Source of the DNA: Bacteroidota bacterium
GTDB lineage: Bacteria > Bacteroidota > Bacteroidia > Bacteroidales > Paludibacteraceae
DNA: 59,444 nt
Assembly: GCA_017860345.1 (NCBI GenBank)
Contig: JAFNAV010000010.1
Span: forward strand, 1 to 59,444
Direction: 5' to 3'
The notes under the pieces were generated by a model that had not been told where the DNA came from, made no database searches, and worked only from the letters and a program-made list of their open reading frames with translations. Made by a program: the position numbers and the translations under genes. This document shows, in pieces, positions 8,890-17,745 of the stretch. Position 1 is the first letter of the stretch. Each line of letters begins with the position of its first letter.

Positions 8890-10137
8890 TCACAAATTAA
8901 ATAATCTTTTAAAATGCCTGTCGTAGATATTTTCTTCTACACACCGGCCAATAATATCTGCATGTTTTTCGAGCAGTATTACATATTTTTCGCCCATATC
9001 GGCCGCCAGTTTGTACGACACATGTATCAGCTGTCTGAAATTTGAATTATAATCAGGATGTCCCGGAATATGACGCAAGGTATTGGCATATTTTTCACCT
9101 GTCCAGCCATTTACTTCATCCACCGATGGTAATTTGGCTCCATCGATATCGATAACATCGGCATAAGGGGCACACAATTCTTCACGTCGTCCAAAAGCAC
9201 CGGCATAAATCTCTTTAGCACAAGCCAAACCATCGCCGCCAGCCATTGCCAGTCCAATCACCTCTTCGAGCCATGTGGTACCAGCTGTTTTCAGGTGTAT
9301 ACCTTTATCATGTTTTTTGATAATATCTGCCATGATAGGATAAATTGAAAACTTATCACTACCTGAGTGAACACTGAGCTTCAGCTCTTCGGGCAAGCCG
9401 AATTCTTTCACCGCGTAGTCGATAACCAGTACATCCGATTCAAATTCCTTTGCAAACTGCACCAAATCACCCCGGTAATCAACACCTTTATTAAACCTGC
9501 CGGTAAATTTTGGTGCAATAGTTTGTGCCGGCACTCCTTTGTCGGCAAGCATTTTCAGTATAAATAAAAGATATACAGGAGTCTGCGGACTTTCAACTTC
9601 GTCCATCGATACTTCGGTAACAAAATTGCCAGCGCCTTTATGTTCAACCAGATACTTATAAATTTCAGAGGCTTGCTGCGTAGCCACCAAAAATTTCGAT
9701 GCTATTTCTACAAGCAATTCTTTGGTAACAACCAAAGGTTCGGCAATACCAGGCACTTTCAGTTGACCCAGATACCGGGTGCACGAAGCCACAAACGCAT
9801 CCACATCGGCTTGCGAACTGGGCTTACCTATAAAAGCAGCCACATCCAGAGTAAAAAAATCGGCAGTTTCGACAAACGGAGCTACCGTAGTGAGATTAAT
9901 ATGATCGGCATCAACAAAATACTTACCCTTATAACCGAGAGCAGCCACTGCTGCGTCGGCCTCTTTGCGTACATCAGCAGGATGTGAGTGAACATATATA
10001 TGTTCTCTGTTCGACTTGTTCCAAACCGGACTAATTTCCAATCCGCGTTCATTGGCTTTCATAATGGCGCGCAACTGCGCTTCTCCCTGGTGAGCAAAAC
10101 GGTCGCCCACACCGATACTGTACTTTGCTAACTTCAT
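8890..10137 (-). CDS. uxaE: Tagaturonate epimerase
   Basis: UxaE converts D-tagaturonate, made from galacturonate by UxaC, to D-fructuronate, so galacturonate joins the glucuronate branch without a separate altronate path. The 415-residue protein matches this family in length and overall sequence: an N-terminal YSIGVGDRFAHQGEAQL segment, an acidic middle region with FVTEVSMDE, KFTGRFNKGVDYRGD, SVHSGSDKFSIYPI and a His-rich C-terminal part, RHIPGHPDYNSNFRQLIH. No altronate dehydrogenase (UxaB) or dehydratase (UxaA) is present, which is expected when UxaE is used. It follows the LacI gene by 43 bases, so regulator and enzyme are probably co-transcribed. Confidence 0.9.
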   Translation of the reverse strand: MKLAKYSIGVGDRFAHQGEAQLRAIMKANERGLEISPVWNKSNREHIYVHSHPADVRKEADAAVAALGYKGKYFVDADHINLTTVAPFVETADFFTLDVAAFIGKPSSQADVDAFVASCTRYLGQLKVPGIAEPLVVTKELLVEIASKFLVATQQASEIYKYLVEHKGAGNFVTEVSMDEVESPQTPVYLLFILKMLADKGVPAQTIAPKFTGRFNKGVDYRGDLVQFAKEFESDVLVIDYAVKEFGLPEELKLSVHSGSDKFSIYPIMADIIKKHDKGIHLKTAGTTWLEEVIGLAMAGGDGLACAKEIYAGAFGRREELCAPYADVIDIDGAKLPSVDEVNGWTGEKYANTLRHIPGHPDYNSNFRQLIHVSYKLAADMGEKYVILLEKHADIIGRCVEENIYDRHFKRLFNL

Positions 10138-10180
10138 AATATCTAAATTTAGAAGGTTGATAATCGGGTATTTTAAAAAA

Positions 10181-11251
10181 TTATTCCAAAAAATTTACAT
10201 AATCTTCAATATTCTCTTTCATAAGTATATCTATGGGTACATAATTAATATTTTTTACCGGCTGAGCAAAAATCATCTCCCGGCACAAATCTCTTACAGT
10301 AAGATACGCCTGCTTATCAGGACGCTGAGCTATCAGGTACGACACCACATCCTGTTTCAGAAACTCCACATTTTTATCGAGCAGGTCATAGCCAATAAGC
10401 CTCACATCGGTTTTATCCAGGGTATACAGGTATCGGGCAAGCCGGTAAACCTTTGAATTGAATGTAATGGCAGCTTTTATACGATGGTATTTCTTAAATG
10501 TATCGCGCAACAATTCCAGATTAGCACTTTCATCATCGTCAAGTATCTCCACATGGATGATATTCAAAGTGCTCAGATTGTTTTCGCTGATATAGTGCAT
10601 AAAGCCCTTGTTTCTTGCAAGTGTCTGGTTTGAAGTTGCCCCCCTTCGCTTAGTTCTGATAACAATAACTTCCGAACCCGGTTCAAGCGAGTTCAACAAT
10701 AATTTGGCTGCAATATACCCGCTCTGAAAAGAATTTTGTCCATAATAAGTAAGGTGGCCTGTATCCTCAATAAGCGAGTCGATGTACGAGAACGGAATAT
10801 GCAACGACTTTAGAACAGACGTGAAAGCAACCGTTTCTTCTTTAAAAATAGGAGCAATCACAACAGCATCCGGCCTATCCTCAATTATTTTTGATGCCAC
10901 CGAATTAAAAGTCTGAACATCAAACTGATCATAATAATACTCATGTACCAGTACATTGTACTGCGCAAATTCACGAGCAGCAGCTCTAAATCCTTTTTCT
11001 ATCGACTCCCAGTAATCAAGCGGTTTGTGGCTGGGTATAAGATATGCAAAAACATATTGTTTTTTGGATGCTAATGAACGAGCCAGTATGTTTGGAGAAT
11101 AATTCATCTCCTCAAGCACTTTTTCTACAGCCTGTTTACTTTTTTCCGAAACTTCGCCCCGCCGATGCAACACGCGATCAACCGTTCCCTCGGATACACC
11201 AGCAAGTTTAGCAATGTCCTTAATTCTGATTTTTGAACCCGAATTTTTCAA
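10181..11251 (-). CDS. LacI-family transcriptional regulator of the uronate locus
   Basis: This 356-residue LacI/GalR-family repressor has an N-terminal helix-turn-helix (KIRIKDIAKLAGVSEGTVDRVL, about residues 7-28), a hinge helix (PNILARSLASKK) and a periplasmic-binding-protein-like effector domain. The recognition helix reads EGTVDRVLHRRG in place of the common VSRVLN, a variant that may bind a non-standard operator. The gene is divergent from uxaC across a 427-base region with two CG-centred palindromic boxes, and upstream of uxaE in the same operon. It probably represses both sides until a uronate-derived ligand binds. The ligand is not known. Confidence 0.92.
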   Translation of the reverse strand: MKNSGSKIRIKDIAKLAGVSEGTVDRVLHRRGEVSEKSKQAVEKVLEEMNYSPNILARSLASKKQYVFAYLIPSHKPLDYWESIEKGFRAAAREFAQYNVLVHEYYYDQFDVQTFNSVASKIIEDRPDAVVIAPIFKEETVAFTSVLKSLHIPFSYIDSLIEDTGHLTYYGQNSFQSGYIAAKLLLNSLEPGSEVIVIRTKRRGATSNQTLARNKGFMHYISENNLSTLNIIHVEILDDDESANLELLRDTFKKYHRIKAAITFNSKVYRLARYLYTLDKTDVRLIGYDLLDKNVEFLKQDVVSYLIAQRPDKQAYLTVRDLCREMIFAQPVKNINYVPIDILMKENIEDYVNFLE

Positions 11252-11356
11252 GTTATCAATTTTTAAAGTTCTACAAATAACGTTTTCATACCCCGTTAAT
11301 CCTGTTACAGTACAACTACGCGCTCTGATTGCGCTTTGTCCTGCTTCCTGTTTTAC

Positions 11357-11370
11357 CGTGTACGTACACG
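11357..11370. promoter_or_regulatory. Operator box 1 (LacI-type palindrome)
   Basis: CGTGTACGTACACG is a perfect 14-base palindrome with the central CpG typical of LacI-family operators. It lies 106 bases upstream of the regulator gene start. A second box with the same CGTG-N6-CACG frame begins exactly 80 bases away, which would suit binding of a tetramer or looping. Confidence 0.7.
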
Positions 11371-11436
11371 TATATCAAATTTATGATTGACAAAAGTAAT
11401 ATATATTTCGTAAAATCAAAATATTTTTTATATCTT

Positions 11437-11450
11437 CGTGGGCGAACACG
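11437..11450. promoter_or_regulatory. Operator box 2 (imperfect LacI-type palindrome)
   Basis: CGTGGGCGAACACG keeps both CGTG and CACG half-site ends and the central CpG of box 1 but is imperfect inside. It overlaps the likely uxaC -7 element and start point (TATCTTCG at 11431-11438), a position where bound repressor would block uxaC transcription. Confidence 0.6.
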
Positions 11451-11678
11451 GAAAACAACAGAATATCAACATAAACATCTATAAAACAACAAATTAACCC
11501 GAATTTCAAAAACAATTATTATGCTGTTTAAACAAAAAACATATTCAACAACATAAAATCCGGATATTTTTGAAGCATTATTTATATATTAAACGTATAA
11601 TTTGCTTGAATGTTTATAGTAATTTAAGAAAAAAATAATTCAAAATCATATTATAAATCATTAAAAAAATTCAAAATC

Positions 11679-13085
11679 ATGAAGAACTTTTTAGATGAAA
11701 ACTTTCTGCTACAGACCGAAACTGCCCAAAAACTCTACCATGATCATGCTGCCAAGCAACCTATCATCGACTATCACTGTCATTTAATACCATCTATGGT
11801 GGCTAATGACCATCAGTTTAAATCGCTAACCGAAATATGGCTGGGCGGCGACCACTATAAATGGCGCGCTATGCGTACAAACGGTATTGATGAACGTTAT
11901 TGTACCGGAAAAGATACTTCGGATTGGGAAAAATTTGAGAAATGGGCTGAAACCGTTCCTTACACCATGCGTAATCCTTTGTATCACTGGACTCATCTGG
12001 AACTTAAAACTGCTTTTGGCATCGAAAAAATTCTTTCGCCAAAAACAGCCCGCGAGATATACGAAGAATGTACTGCTAAACTTCAGACTCCGGAATATTC
12101 AGCACGCAATCTGATGCGTCATTATAATGTTGAGGCTGTTTGTACCACCGACGATCCTGTAGATACTCTGGAGCACCACATCAAAACTAAAAACGATGGT
12201 TTTGAAATAAAAATGCTTCCTACATGGCGCCCTGACAAGGCTATGGCAGTAGAGAGCGCATCCGGTTTCAGAGCCTATGTTGAGCAATTGGCCTCGGTAT
12301 CAGGCGTAGGTATTTCTACATTCGACGATATGATTACCGCACTGCGTAAACGTCAGGATTTCTTTGCTGAGCTCGGCTGTAAATTATCCGACCACGGTAT
12401 CGAAGAGTTCTATGCCGAAGATTATACCGAGGCCGAAATCAAAGCTATCTTCAACAAAATTTATGGAGGAACTGAACTGACATACGATGAGATACTGAAA
12501 TTTAAATCGGCTATGATGGTAATCTTTGCCGAAATGGACTGGGAAAAAGGCTGGACACAACAGTTCCACTACGGAGCTATCCGTAACAACAACACCCGCC
12601 TGTTCAACCAGTTAGGCCCCGACACGGGTTTCGATTCAATTGGCACATTCAATACAGCCAAAGCCATGTCGAAATTCTTGAACCGGTTAGATACTAACAA
12701 CAAGTTAGCCAAAACCATACTTTACAACCTGAATCCTGCCGATAACGAAATGATCGCTACCATGATTGGTAATTTCCAGGATGGAACTGTAGCCGGAAAA
12801 ATTCAGTTTGGTTCCGGATGGTGGTTCCTCGATCAAAAAGATGGCATGGAGAAACAAATGAACTCCCTGTCGGTATTAGGACTGCTCAGCCGATTTGTAG
12901 GTATGCTTACCGATTCACGTAGCTTTTTGTCGTATCCTCGTCACGAGTACTTCCGTCGCACCCTTTGCAATCTGTTGGGCAACGATGTGGAACAAGGACT
13001 GCTTCCGCATCAGGAACTTGAGTTTATCGGTAAAATGGTGGAAGACATTAGTTATAACAACGCCAAGAACTTCTTTAATTTCTGA
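11679..13085 (+). CDS. uxaC: Glucuronate/galacturonate isomerase
   Basis: UxaC interconverts D-glucuronate with D-fructuronate and D-galacturonate with D-tagaturonate, the first cytoplasmic step of the pathway. The 468-residue protein has the amidohydrolase-related metal motif PIIDYHCHL near residue 31, the segment ICTTDDPVDTLEHH-like VCTTDDPVDTLEHH, a second His-rich stretch WTQQFHYGAIRNNN, and the C-terminal LGLLSRFVGMLTDSRSFLSYPRHEYFRR that is strongly conserved in the family. It is the first plus-strand gene after the divergent regulatory region and is followed after 140 bases by kdgK. Length and all motifs are normal. Confidence 0.97.
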   Translation: MKNFLDENFLLQTETAQKLYHDHAAKQPIIDYHCHLIPSMVANDHQFKSLTEIWLGGDHYKWRAMRTNGIDERYCTGKDTSDWEKFEKWAETVPYTMRNPLYHWTHLELKTAFGIEKILSPKTAREIYEECTAKLQTPEYSARNLMRHYNVEAVCTTDDPVDTLEHHIKTKNDGFEIKMLPTWRPDKAMAVESASGFRAYVEQLASVSGVGISTFDDMITALRKRQDFFAELGCKLSDHGIEEFYAEDYTEAEIKAIFNKIYGGTELTYDEILKFKSAMMVIFAEMDWEKGWTQQFHYGAIRNNNTRLFNQLGPDTGFDSIGTFNTAKAMSKFLNRLDTNNKLAKTILYNLNPADNEMIATMIGNFQDGTVAGKIQFGSGWWFLDQKDGMEKQMNSLSVLGLLSRFVGMLTDSRSFLSYPRHEYFRRTLCNLLGNDVEQGLLPHQELEFIGKMVEDISYNNAKNFFNF

Positions 13086-13147
13086 TAAAACGACAATAAT
13101 TGCACCTAATTAATCAAATATTAAACTAAATGTTGCTAAAAACGATA

Positions 13148-13192
13148 TAATTTTGCGCAGTTTAAATAAATTCATTATTTTTGGTCGACCAA
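13148..13192 (+). promoter_or_regulatory. Probable kdgK promoter with downstream palindrome
   Basis: TAATTTTG at 13148-13155 is a perfect match to the Bacteroidota -7 box TAnnTTTG; no clear -33 element is seen. About 25 bases further, at 13181-13192, lies the perfect palindrome TTGGTCGACCAA. It has a central CpG but differs from the CGTG...CACG boxes near uxaC, so a different regulator may bind here. The kdgK-kdgA-transporter group may thus be controlled apart from uxaC. Confidence 0.55.
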
Positions 13193-13225
13193 TTATATAA
13201 TAATTATTTTTATTAAAAAAATACA

Positions 13226-14251
13226 ATGAGTAAGAAAATTGTAACATTAGGAGAGATTATGCTCCGTTTGTCAACTCCGGGTAACACACGCTTTGTTCAA
13301 TCGGATGTATTTGATGTTGTTTATGGTGGCGGTGAAGCCAATGTAGCTGTGAGTTGCGCAAACTACGGACATGATGCTTATTTTGTAACAAAGTTGCCCA
13401 AACATGAAATTGGACAATCAGCTGTAAATGCTTTACGCAAATACGGCGTTAAAACAGATTTTATCGCACGCGGTGGCGACAGAGTAGGTATTTATTATCT
13501 CGAAACCGGTGCCTCAATGCGTCCGAGTAAAGTTATTTACGACCGCGCTCACTCTGCCATTGCCGAAGCAGGTATTTCCGATTTCGACTTTGATGCTATT
13601 ATGAAAGGAGCCGACTGGTTTCACTGGTCAGGAATTACCCCTGCCATCTCGGATACAGCTGCCGAATTAACTAAATTAGCTTGCGAAGCAGCCAAACGTC
13701 ACGGTGTAACTGTATCTGTTGACTTAAATTTCCGTAAAAAACTCTGGACAAAAGAGAAAGCTCAGTCTATTATGCGTCCTTTAATGCAGTACGTAGATGT
13801 ATGTATTGGCAACGAAGAAGATGCAGAACTATGTTTAGGATTTAAGCCCGATGCCGATGTAGAAGCCGGACATACCGATGCTGAAGGATACAAAGGTATC
13901 TTTACACAAATGGCTAAAGAGTTTGATTTTAAATATGTGATATCAACATTGCGTGAATCGTTCTCGGCAAGCCATAACGGTTGGAAAGCCATGATTTACG
14001 ATGGAAAAGAATTTTACACTTCAAAACGTTACGATATCAACCCGATTATCGACCGTGTAGGTGGTGGCGACTCTTTCTCGGGCGGTGTAATTCATGGTTT
14101 GCTTACAAAACCTAATCAGGGAGAAGCTTTAGAATTTGCTGTAGCTGCATCAGCCTTGAAACACACTGTGAACGGTGATTTCAATCTGGTATCGATAGAA
14201 GAAGTAGAAGCTTTAGCAGGTGGCGACTCCAGCGGTAGGGTACAACGATAA
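13226..14251 (+). CDS. kdgK: 2-dehydro-3-deoxygluconate kinase
   Basis: KdgK phosphorylates 2-keto-3-deoxygluconate to KDPG with ATP. The protein has 341 residues and the PfkB fold: GGGEANVAVSCANYG near residue 34, VSVDLNFRKKLW, VCIGNEEDAELCLG, and the C-terminal anion-hole and catalytic signature RVGGGDSFSGG. A short Gly-rich tail (GGDSSGRVQR) follows the last helix. It is immediately upstream of kdgA and the transporter, an order that supports this substrate. The paralogue at 5495-6571 is more divergent and lies outside this group, so this copy is the better kdgK candidate. The 141-base gap to kdgA holds an inverted repeat. Confidence 0.94.
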   Translation: MSKKIVTLGEIMLRLSTPGNTRFVQSDVFDVVYGGGEANVAVSCANYGHDAYFVTKLPKHEIGQSAVNALRKYGVKTDFIARGGDRVGIYYLETGASMRPSKVIYDRAHSAIAEAGISDFDFDAIMKGADWFHWSGITPAISDTAAELTKLACEAAKRHGVTVSVDLNFRKKLWTKEKAQSIMRPLMQYVDVCIGNEEDAELCLGFKPDADVEAGHTDAEGYKGIFTQMAKEFDFKYVISTLRESFSASHNGWKAMIYDGKEFYTSKRYDINPIIDRVGGGDSFSGGVIHGLLTKPNQGEALEFAVAASALKHTVNGDFNLVSIEEVEALAGGDSSGRVQR

Positions 14252-14257
14252 AAAACA

Positions 14258-14377
14258 CCCCTAAACCCTCAGGGGGAATCGGAAGCAGGTAATTATGCAA
14301 TTAGAATTTCATAAATTTACCACAGGTATAAATTTTAAAATACTAACATCTCTTTTCTCTGCTTAGAGTTTAGGGGT
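14258..14377. repeat. Inverted repeat in the kdgK-kdgA gap
   Basis: ACCCCTAAAC near 14258-14267 is the reverse complement of GTTTAGGGGT near 14367-14376, about 100 bases apart and filling most of the 141-base gap. The first copy continues into a small CCCTCAGGGG hairpin. CCCCTAAA...-type strings are often seen between genes in Bacteroidota. This could be a remnant of a small mobile repeat or an RNA structure between two co-transcribed genes. No open frame lies inside it. Confidence 0.5.
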
Positions 14378-14392
14378 TAATACAATAAAAAT

Positions 14393-15058
14393 ATGCGTTT
14401 TTCAAAAATTCAAGTTCTCACCGTAATGAAAGAAACAGGCATGATACCTGTTTTCTATCATAGCGATGTTGAAATTGCAAAAAAAGTAGTTAAAGCATGC
14501 TACGACGGTGGCGTTCGTGCTTTTGAATTTACCAACCGTGGCGACTTTGCACACGAAGTATTCCGCGATTTAGTTAAATTCACAACTAAAGAGTGCCCTG
14601 AAATGATAATGGGTATTGGTTCAATTGTTGATGCGCCTACAGCAGTACTTTATATTCAGATGGGAGCCAACTTCATTGTAGGTCCACTGTTTAACCCGGA
14701 GGTAGCCAAAGTAGCCAACCGCCGCTTAGTACCATATGCTCCGGGCTGCGGCTCGGTATCGGAAGTAGGCTTTGCACAAGAAGCCGGCTGCGATGTTTGC
14801 AAAGTATTCCCCGGCGATGTACTTGGTACTGGTTTCGTAAAAGGATTGAAAGCGCCTATGCCATGGTCGAACCTGATGGTAACCGGTGGCGTAAAACCCG
14901 AAGAAGCCAACCTGAAAGGCTGGTTTGATGCCGGTGTAACCTGTGTAGGAATGGGCTCGAACCTTTTCCCGGCCGATTTAATAAAATCGGGCGACTGGGC
15001 AGGTATCACCAAACTTTGCAGTGATGCTCTTGAAATTATACAGAAAATAAAAAAATAA
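14393..15058 (+). CDS. kdgA: KDPG aldolase (bifunctional KHG/KDPG aldolase type)
   Basis: This enzyme cleaves 2-keto-3-deoxy-6-phosphogluconate to pyruvate and glyceraldehyde 3-phosphate, the last step of the uronate pathway. The 221-residue class I aldolase shows AFEFTNRGD in the place of the family's Glu motif, [24 protein letters not shown], the Schiff-base lysine in DVCKVFPGD, and [20 protein letters not shown]. It ends three bases before the transporter start, so the two are surely co-transcribed. This is the eda/kdgA type usual in Bacteroidota. Confidence 0.95.
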   Translation: MRFSKIQVLTVMKETGMIPVFYHSDVEIAKKVVKACYDGGVRAFEFTNRGDFAHEVFRDLVKFTTKECPEMIMGIGSIVDAPTAVLYIQMGANFIVGPLFNPEVAKVANRRLVPYAPGCGSVSEVGFAQEAGCDVCKVFPGDVLGTGFVKGLKAPMPWSNLMVTGGVKPEEANLKGWFDAGVTCVGMGSNLFPADLIKSGDWAGITKLCSDALEIIQKIKK

Positions 15059-15061
15059 ACT

Positions 15062-16495
15062 ATGAGTACAATTGGAAAGATCAATGAAAAAATGACTCAG
15101 TACAGATGGACAATTTGTACCCTGTTGTTTTTCGCAACTACTATCAATTATCTTGACCGTCAGGTATTGTCTCTTTTACAACCTATTCTGGCCGAAGAAT
15201 TTCATTGGACAGATAGTGATTATGGTACCATCACAGCTATTTTCTCGCTGGCATACGCTATATCCATGTTATTTGCCGGCAGATTTGTTGACAAACTGGG
15301 TACACGCAAAGGATACGCCTGGGCGATAGCCGTATGGTCGGCAGCAGCAATGCTTCATGCCCTCTGTGGTTTGGCTACCGAATGGTGGACAGGCATTCCC
15401 GATGCAAAAGGATTAACTGATGCAACCGGAAGTATAGTGGCTACAATCTCCATGGTAAGCGTTGTAATGTTTGTAATAGCACGCATACTACTGGCTTTTG
15501 GTGAATCGGCCAACTTTCCCGCTGCAATTAAAGCAACAGCTGAATATTTCCCAAAACGCGACAGGGCATTTGCAACCGGGCTATTCAACTCCGGAGCTAA
15601 TGTTGGCGCCATATTGGCTCCTATTACCGTGCCATTCATGGCCGAGGCTTGGGGCTGGGAAACTGCATTCCTTGTAATTGGTGCTGTTGGTTTTATCTGG
15701 TTGGCTGCATGGCTTATCTTTTACAAACCAATTGAGACCAACAACAAAGTAAACGCTGCTGAAAGAGCCTATATAAATCAGGATGATATATCAGATAAGG
15801 TAGTAGTTGACAGCACCGCCAACGTAAAAAAAATGTCATTTGCACAAGCCTTGAAATTTAAACAAACCTGGGCATTTGCATTTGGCAAATTTATGACAGA
15901 TGGTGTTTGGTGGTTTTTCCTTTTCTGGACTCCGGCTTATTTAAAAGCTGAGTATGGTATGTCTCCTTCGGAAGTAGCTTTACCCATTGGAGTATTATAT
16001 ACAATAACTGTTTTTGGTTCTGTTTTTGGCGGAAAGTTCCCTACATATTTTATCAACAAAGGAATGAATCCGTATGCCGGCAGAATGAGAGCTATGTTAA
16101 TTATAGCTTTTTTCCCATTGTTAGTACTATTGGCTCAGCCATTTGGACATATTTCTGCCATGGGTAACTTTGCTTTTTGGATTCCTGTTTTACTTATTGG
16201 TATAGGTGGTTCAGCGCATCAGGCATGGTCGGCTAATATCTTTACAACAGTAGGTGATATGTTCCCAAAATCAGCTGTAGCTACTATTGTAGGTATCGGC
16301 GGAATGGCAGGTGGTATTGGTTCTTTTATCATTAATAAAGGGAGTGGAGTTTTATTCGATTATAGTTTGGCTGAATGGGGAAGTAAAACGCCTGGTTATA
16401 CCATTGTATTCTCTTTCTGTGCTTTGGCTTACCTTATCGGTTGGATAGTAATGAAGACACTGGTTCCTAAATACAAACCTATTGTGGTGGAATAA
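15062..16495 (+). CDS. MFS hexuronate transporter, ExuT/UxuT-like
   Basis: This is a 477-residue inner-membrane major facilitator of the anion:cation symporter group that includes ExuT. It most likely imports glucuronate and galacturonate with protons. The first membrane segment is followed by TTINYLDRQVLSLLQPILAEEF, the classical ACS-family start. GRFVDKLGTRKGY is the loop 2-3 motif, and about twelve hydrophobic segments can be followed. It has a longer cytoplasmic insert (about residues 100-120, TEWWTGIPDAKGLTDATG) than enterobacterial ExuT. It is placed three bases after kdgA and followed by a strong terminator. The family is certain; the exact substrate rests on context. Confidence 0.9.
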   Translation: MSTIGKINEKMTQYRWTICTLLFFATTINYLDRQVLSLLQPILAEEFHWTDSDYGTITAIFSLAYAISMLFAGRFVDKLGTRKGYAWAIAVWSAAAMLHALCGLATEWWTGIPDAKGLTDATGSIVATISMVSVVMFVIARILLAFGESANFPAAIKATAEYFPKRDRAFATGLFNSGANVGAILAPITVPFMAEAWGWETAFLVIGAVGFIWLAAWLIFYKPIETNNKVNAAERAYINQDDISDKVVVDSTANVKKMSFAQALKFKQTWAFAFGKFMTDGVWWFFLFWTPAYLKAEYGMSPSEVALPIGVLYTITVFGSVFGGKFPTYFINKGMNPYAGRMRAMLIIAFFPLLVLLAQPFGHISAMGNFAFWIPVLLIGIGGSAHQAWSANIFTTVGDMFPKSAVATIVGIGGMAGGIGSFIINKGSGVLFDYSLAEWGSKTPGYTIVFSFCALAYLIGWIVMKTLVPKYKPIVVE

Positions 16496-16538
16496 ATGAA
16501 TAGTTTTTAATAGTTTGATAATTCAAGAATTCCCCTCC

Positions 16539-16578
16539 GGAAGGTTTTTCCCTTAAAAAGGAAAAACCTTCCTTTTTT
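16539..16578 (+). terminator. Terminator of the uronate plus-strand operon
   Basis: GGAAGGTTTTTCC (16539-16551) pairs with GGAAAAACCTTCC (16560-16572), 13 base pairs with an 8-base loop, followed by six T. The T run overlaps the stop codon of the convergent GSCFA gene. Confidence 0.92.
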
Positions 16579-17533
16579 ATATCCTGTTCTTTAAAAACGG
16601 ATAAATTTGAAACAATGTTTCCTTTTGTGTTTCTATCTGCCTGAGAAAATTATCATACTCGGCTGTACCAGCATGTAATGGTCGGTGGTTAAGCGCCTTT
16701 GTCAATTGCTCTGCTTTATTTTTAATCAAGCAGGTATCGGCACTAAAAAACGTATTGGCAAATTTCTCCCAGATATAATCCACAGCTACATCCGAAGGGT
16801 GCAACATATCCGAGGAATAAAATCGGTAGTCTCTCAATTCATCCATCTGAATTTCGTAAGCCGGGAAATAATGCACCTGCTGAAAGTTTTTCGTCAGGTT
16901 ATCCACCGCAAGCAACAAAGTACTTTTGCTCAGATTATTCTCCTGTGCTCCATCTTTCCAGTGTCTGACAGGGCTTACCGTAAAAATAATTTTCAATGCT
17001 GGCATTTCAACCTTCAATTTGTCGATTAACTTCGACCACAAATCTACAATTTCGCCTACGCTAAGTCGGCGACGATTAAAACGATTAGCAGGTAATTTAT
17101 GGCAATTTGATACCACATGATTATGATGTTCCGTATCTTCGTACACCCAGGCTGTACCGAAAGTTACGAGTAAGTAATTAGTGTCCGATAAGTTTGCGAT
17201 GGAAATGTTGAGTCGGCTATTGATATTCAACAGGGCCTGCTCAGGTGTAGTAGCCGAAAATAATGTGCTATGACTAAAACTACTCCACAATGAACCGTTG
17301 CGAAACAATTGCTTTTCAGTAAATAAATCTTTTTTAAGCAAAATTTCTACGCTATTAGCAATAGATACCGGGTTGAATAAAACTCCGAAAGGATTAACAT
17401 CAACGCTAAACAAAGCATTTTGAAGCTTTATCCCGATATTATCAGAAAAACATGAGCCTAAGGTAAGCAGATGATCCTGATGTGAAACCGTATCCGTGCA
17501 AAAGCCGGTATTGACAACTGTTCTAAACGTCAT
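16577..17533 (-). CDS. GSCFA-domain protein
   Basis: This is a 318-residue protein of the GSCFA family, named for a conserved motif that here reads LLTLGSCFSDNIG (about residues 24-36). The fold is thought to be related to SGNH hydrolases, with the Ser of GSCF in the place of the block I nucleophile. TFGTAWVYED, FTVSPVRHWKDG and YFYSSDMLHPSDVAVDYIW are also visible, the last giving the Asp-x-x-His of SGNH block V. There is no signal peptide, so it is probably cytoplasmic. It stands alone, convergent with the uronate transporter. The function is unknown. Confidence 0.82.
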   Translation of the reverse strand: MTFRTVVNTGFCTDTVSHQDHLLTLGSCFSDNIGIKLQNALFSVDVNPFGVLFNPVSIANSVEILLKKDLFTEKQLFRNGSLWSSFSHSTLFSATTPEQALLNINSRLNISIANLSDTNYLLVTFGTAWVYEDTEHHNHVVSNCHKLPANRFNRRRLSVGEIVDLWSKLIDKLKVEMPALKIIFTVSPVRHWKDGAQENNLSKSTLLLAVDNLTKNFQQVHYFPAYEIQMDELRDYRFYSSDMLHPSDVAVDYIWEKFANTFFSADTCLIKNKAEQLTKALNHRPLHAGTAEYDNFLRQIETQKETLFQIYPFLKNRI

Positions 17534-17696
17534 AATTACTAAGTTATTCTTCCTACTTCATTTTTTGGACTATCAAAAATAGTCAAAAAAAACATGTATC
17601 GGGTAATCAATTCTCAAAATAAATCATTAATAACAACATAAAAATAAAAAAACCGGAAATTTTTCATTGTCAATACATGTAAATTCATAAACAAAA

Positions 17697-17722
17697 AAAT
17701 CCCGGAAAACTTCCCGGGATTT
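17697..17722 (-). terminator. Terminator after the metal-handling operon
   Basis: AAATCCCGG (17697-17705) pairs with CCGGGATTT (17714-17722), nine base pairs with an eight-base loop; on the minus strand a T run follows (17693-17699). It lies 24 bases beyond the HMA gene stop. The remaining sequence from 17534 to 17696 is AT-rich with nothing recognised. Confidence 0.85.
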
Positions 17723-17745
17723 AATATAATGATTAGCTATAATTC

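Larger units (their letters stand above)
11252..11678. promoter_or_regulatory. Divergent regulatory region between lacI-type gene and uxaC
   Basis: This 427-base stretch has no gene. It holds the two LacI-type boxes listed separately, a probable uxaC promoter (TTTC at 11406-11409 and TATCTTCG at 11431-11438, resembling the Bacteroidota -33/-7 elements), and an AT-rich leader of more than 200 bases before the uxaC ATG. A second -7-like string, TATAATTTG, lies at about 11597-11605. The long leader has no hairpin that I can recognise with confidence. Confidence 0.6.

Noticed and set aside
11451-11678. Riboswitch or attenuator in the uxaC leader
   Set aside because: The leader is very AT-rich with no convincing stem pattern or conserved core that I could identify.
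10181-16578. Horizontal transfer of the uronate locus
   Set aside because: No integrase, transposase, tRNA attachment site or clear shift in base use was seen; the gene set is ordinary for the phylum.
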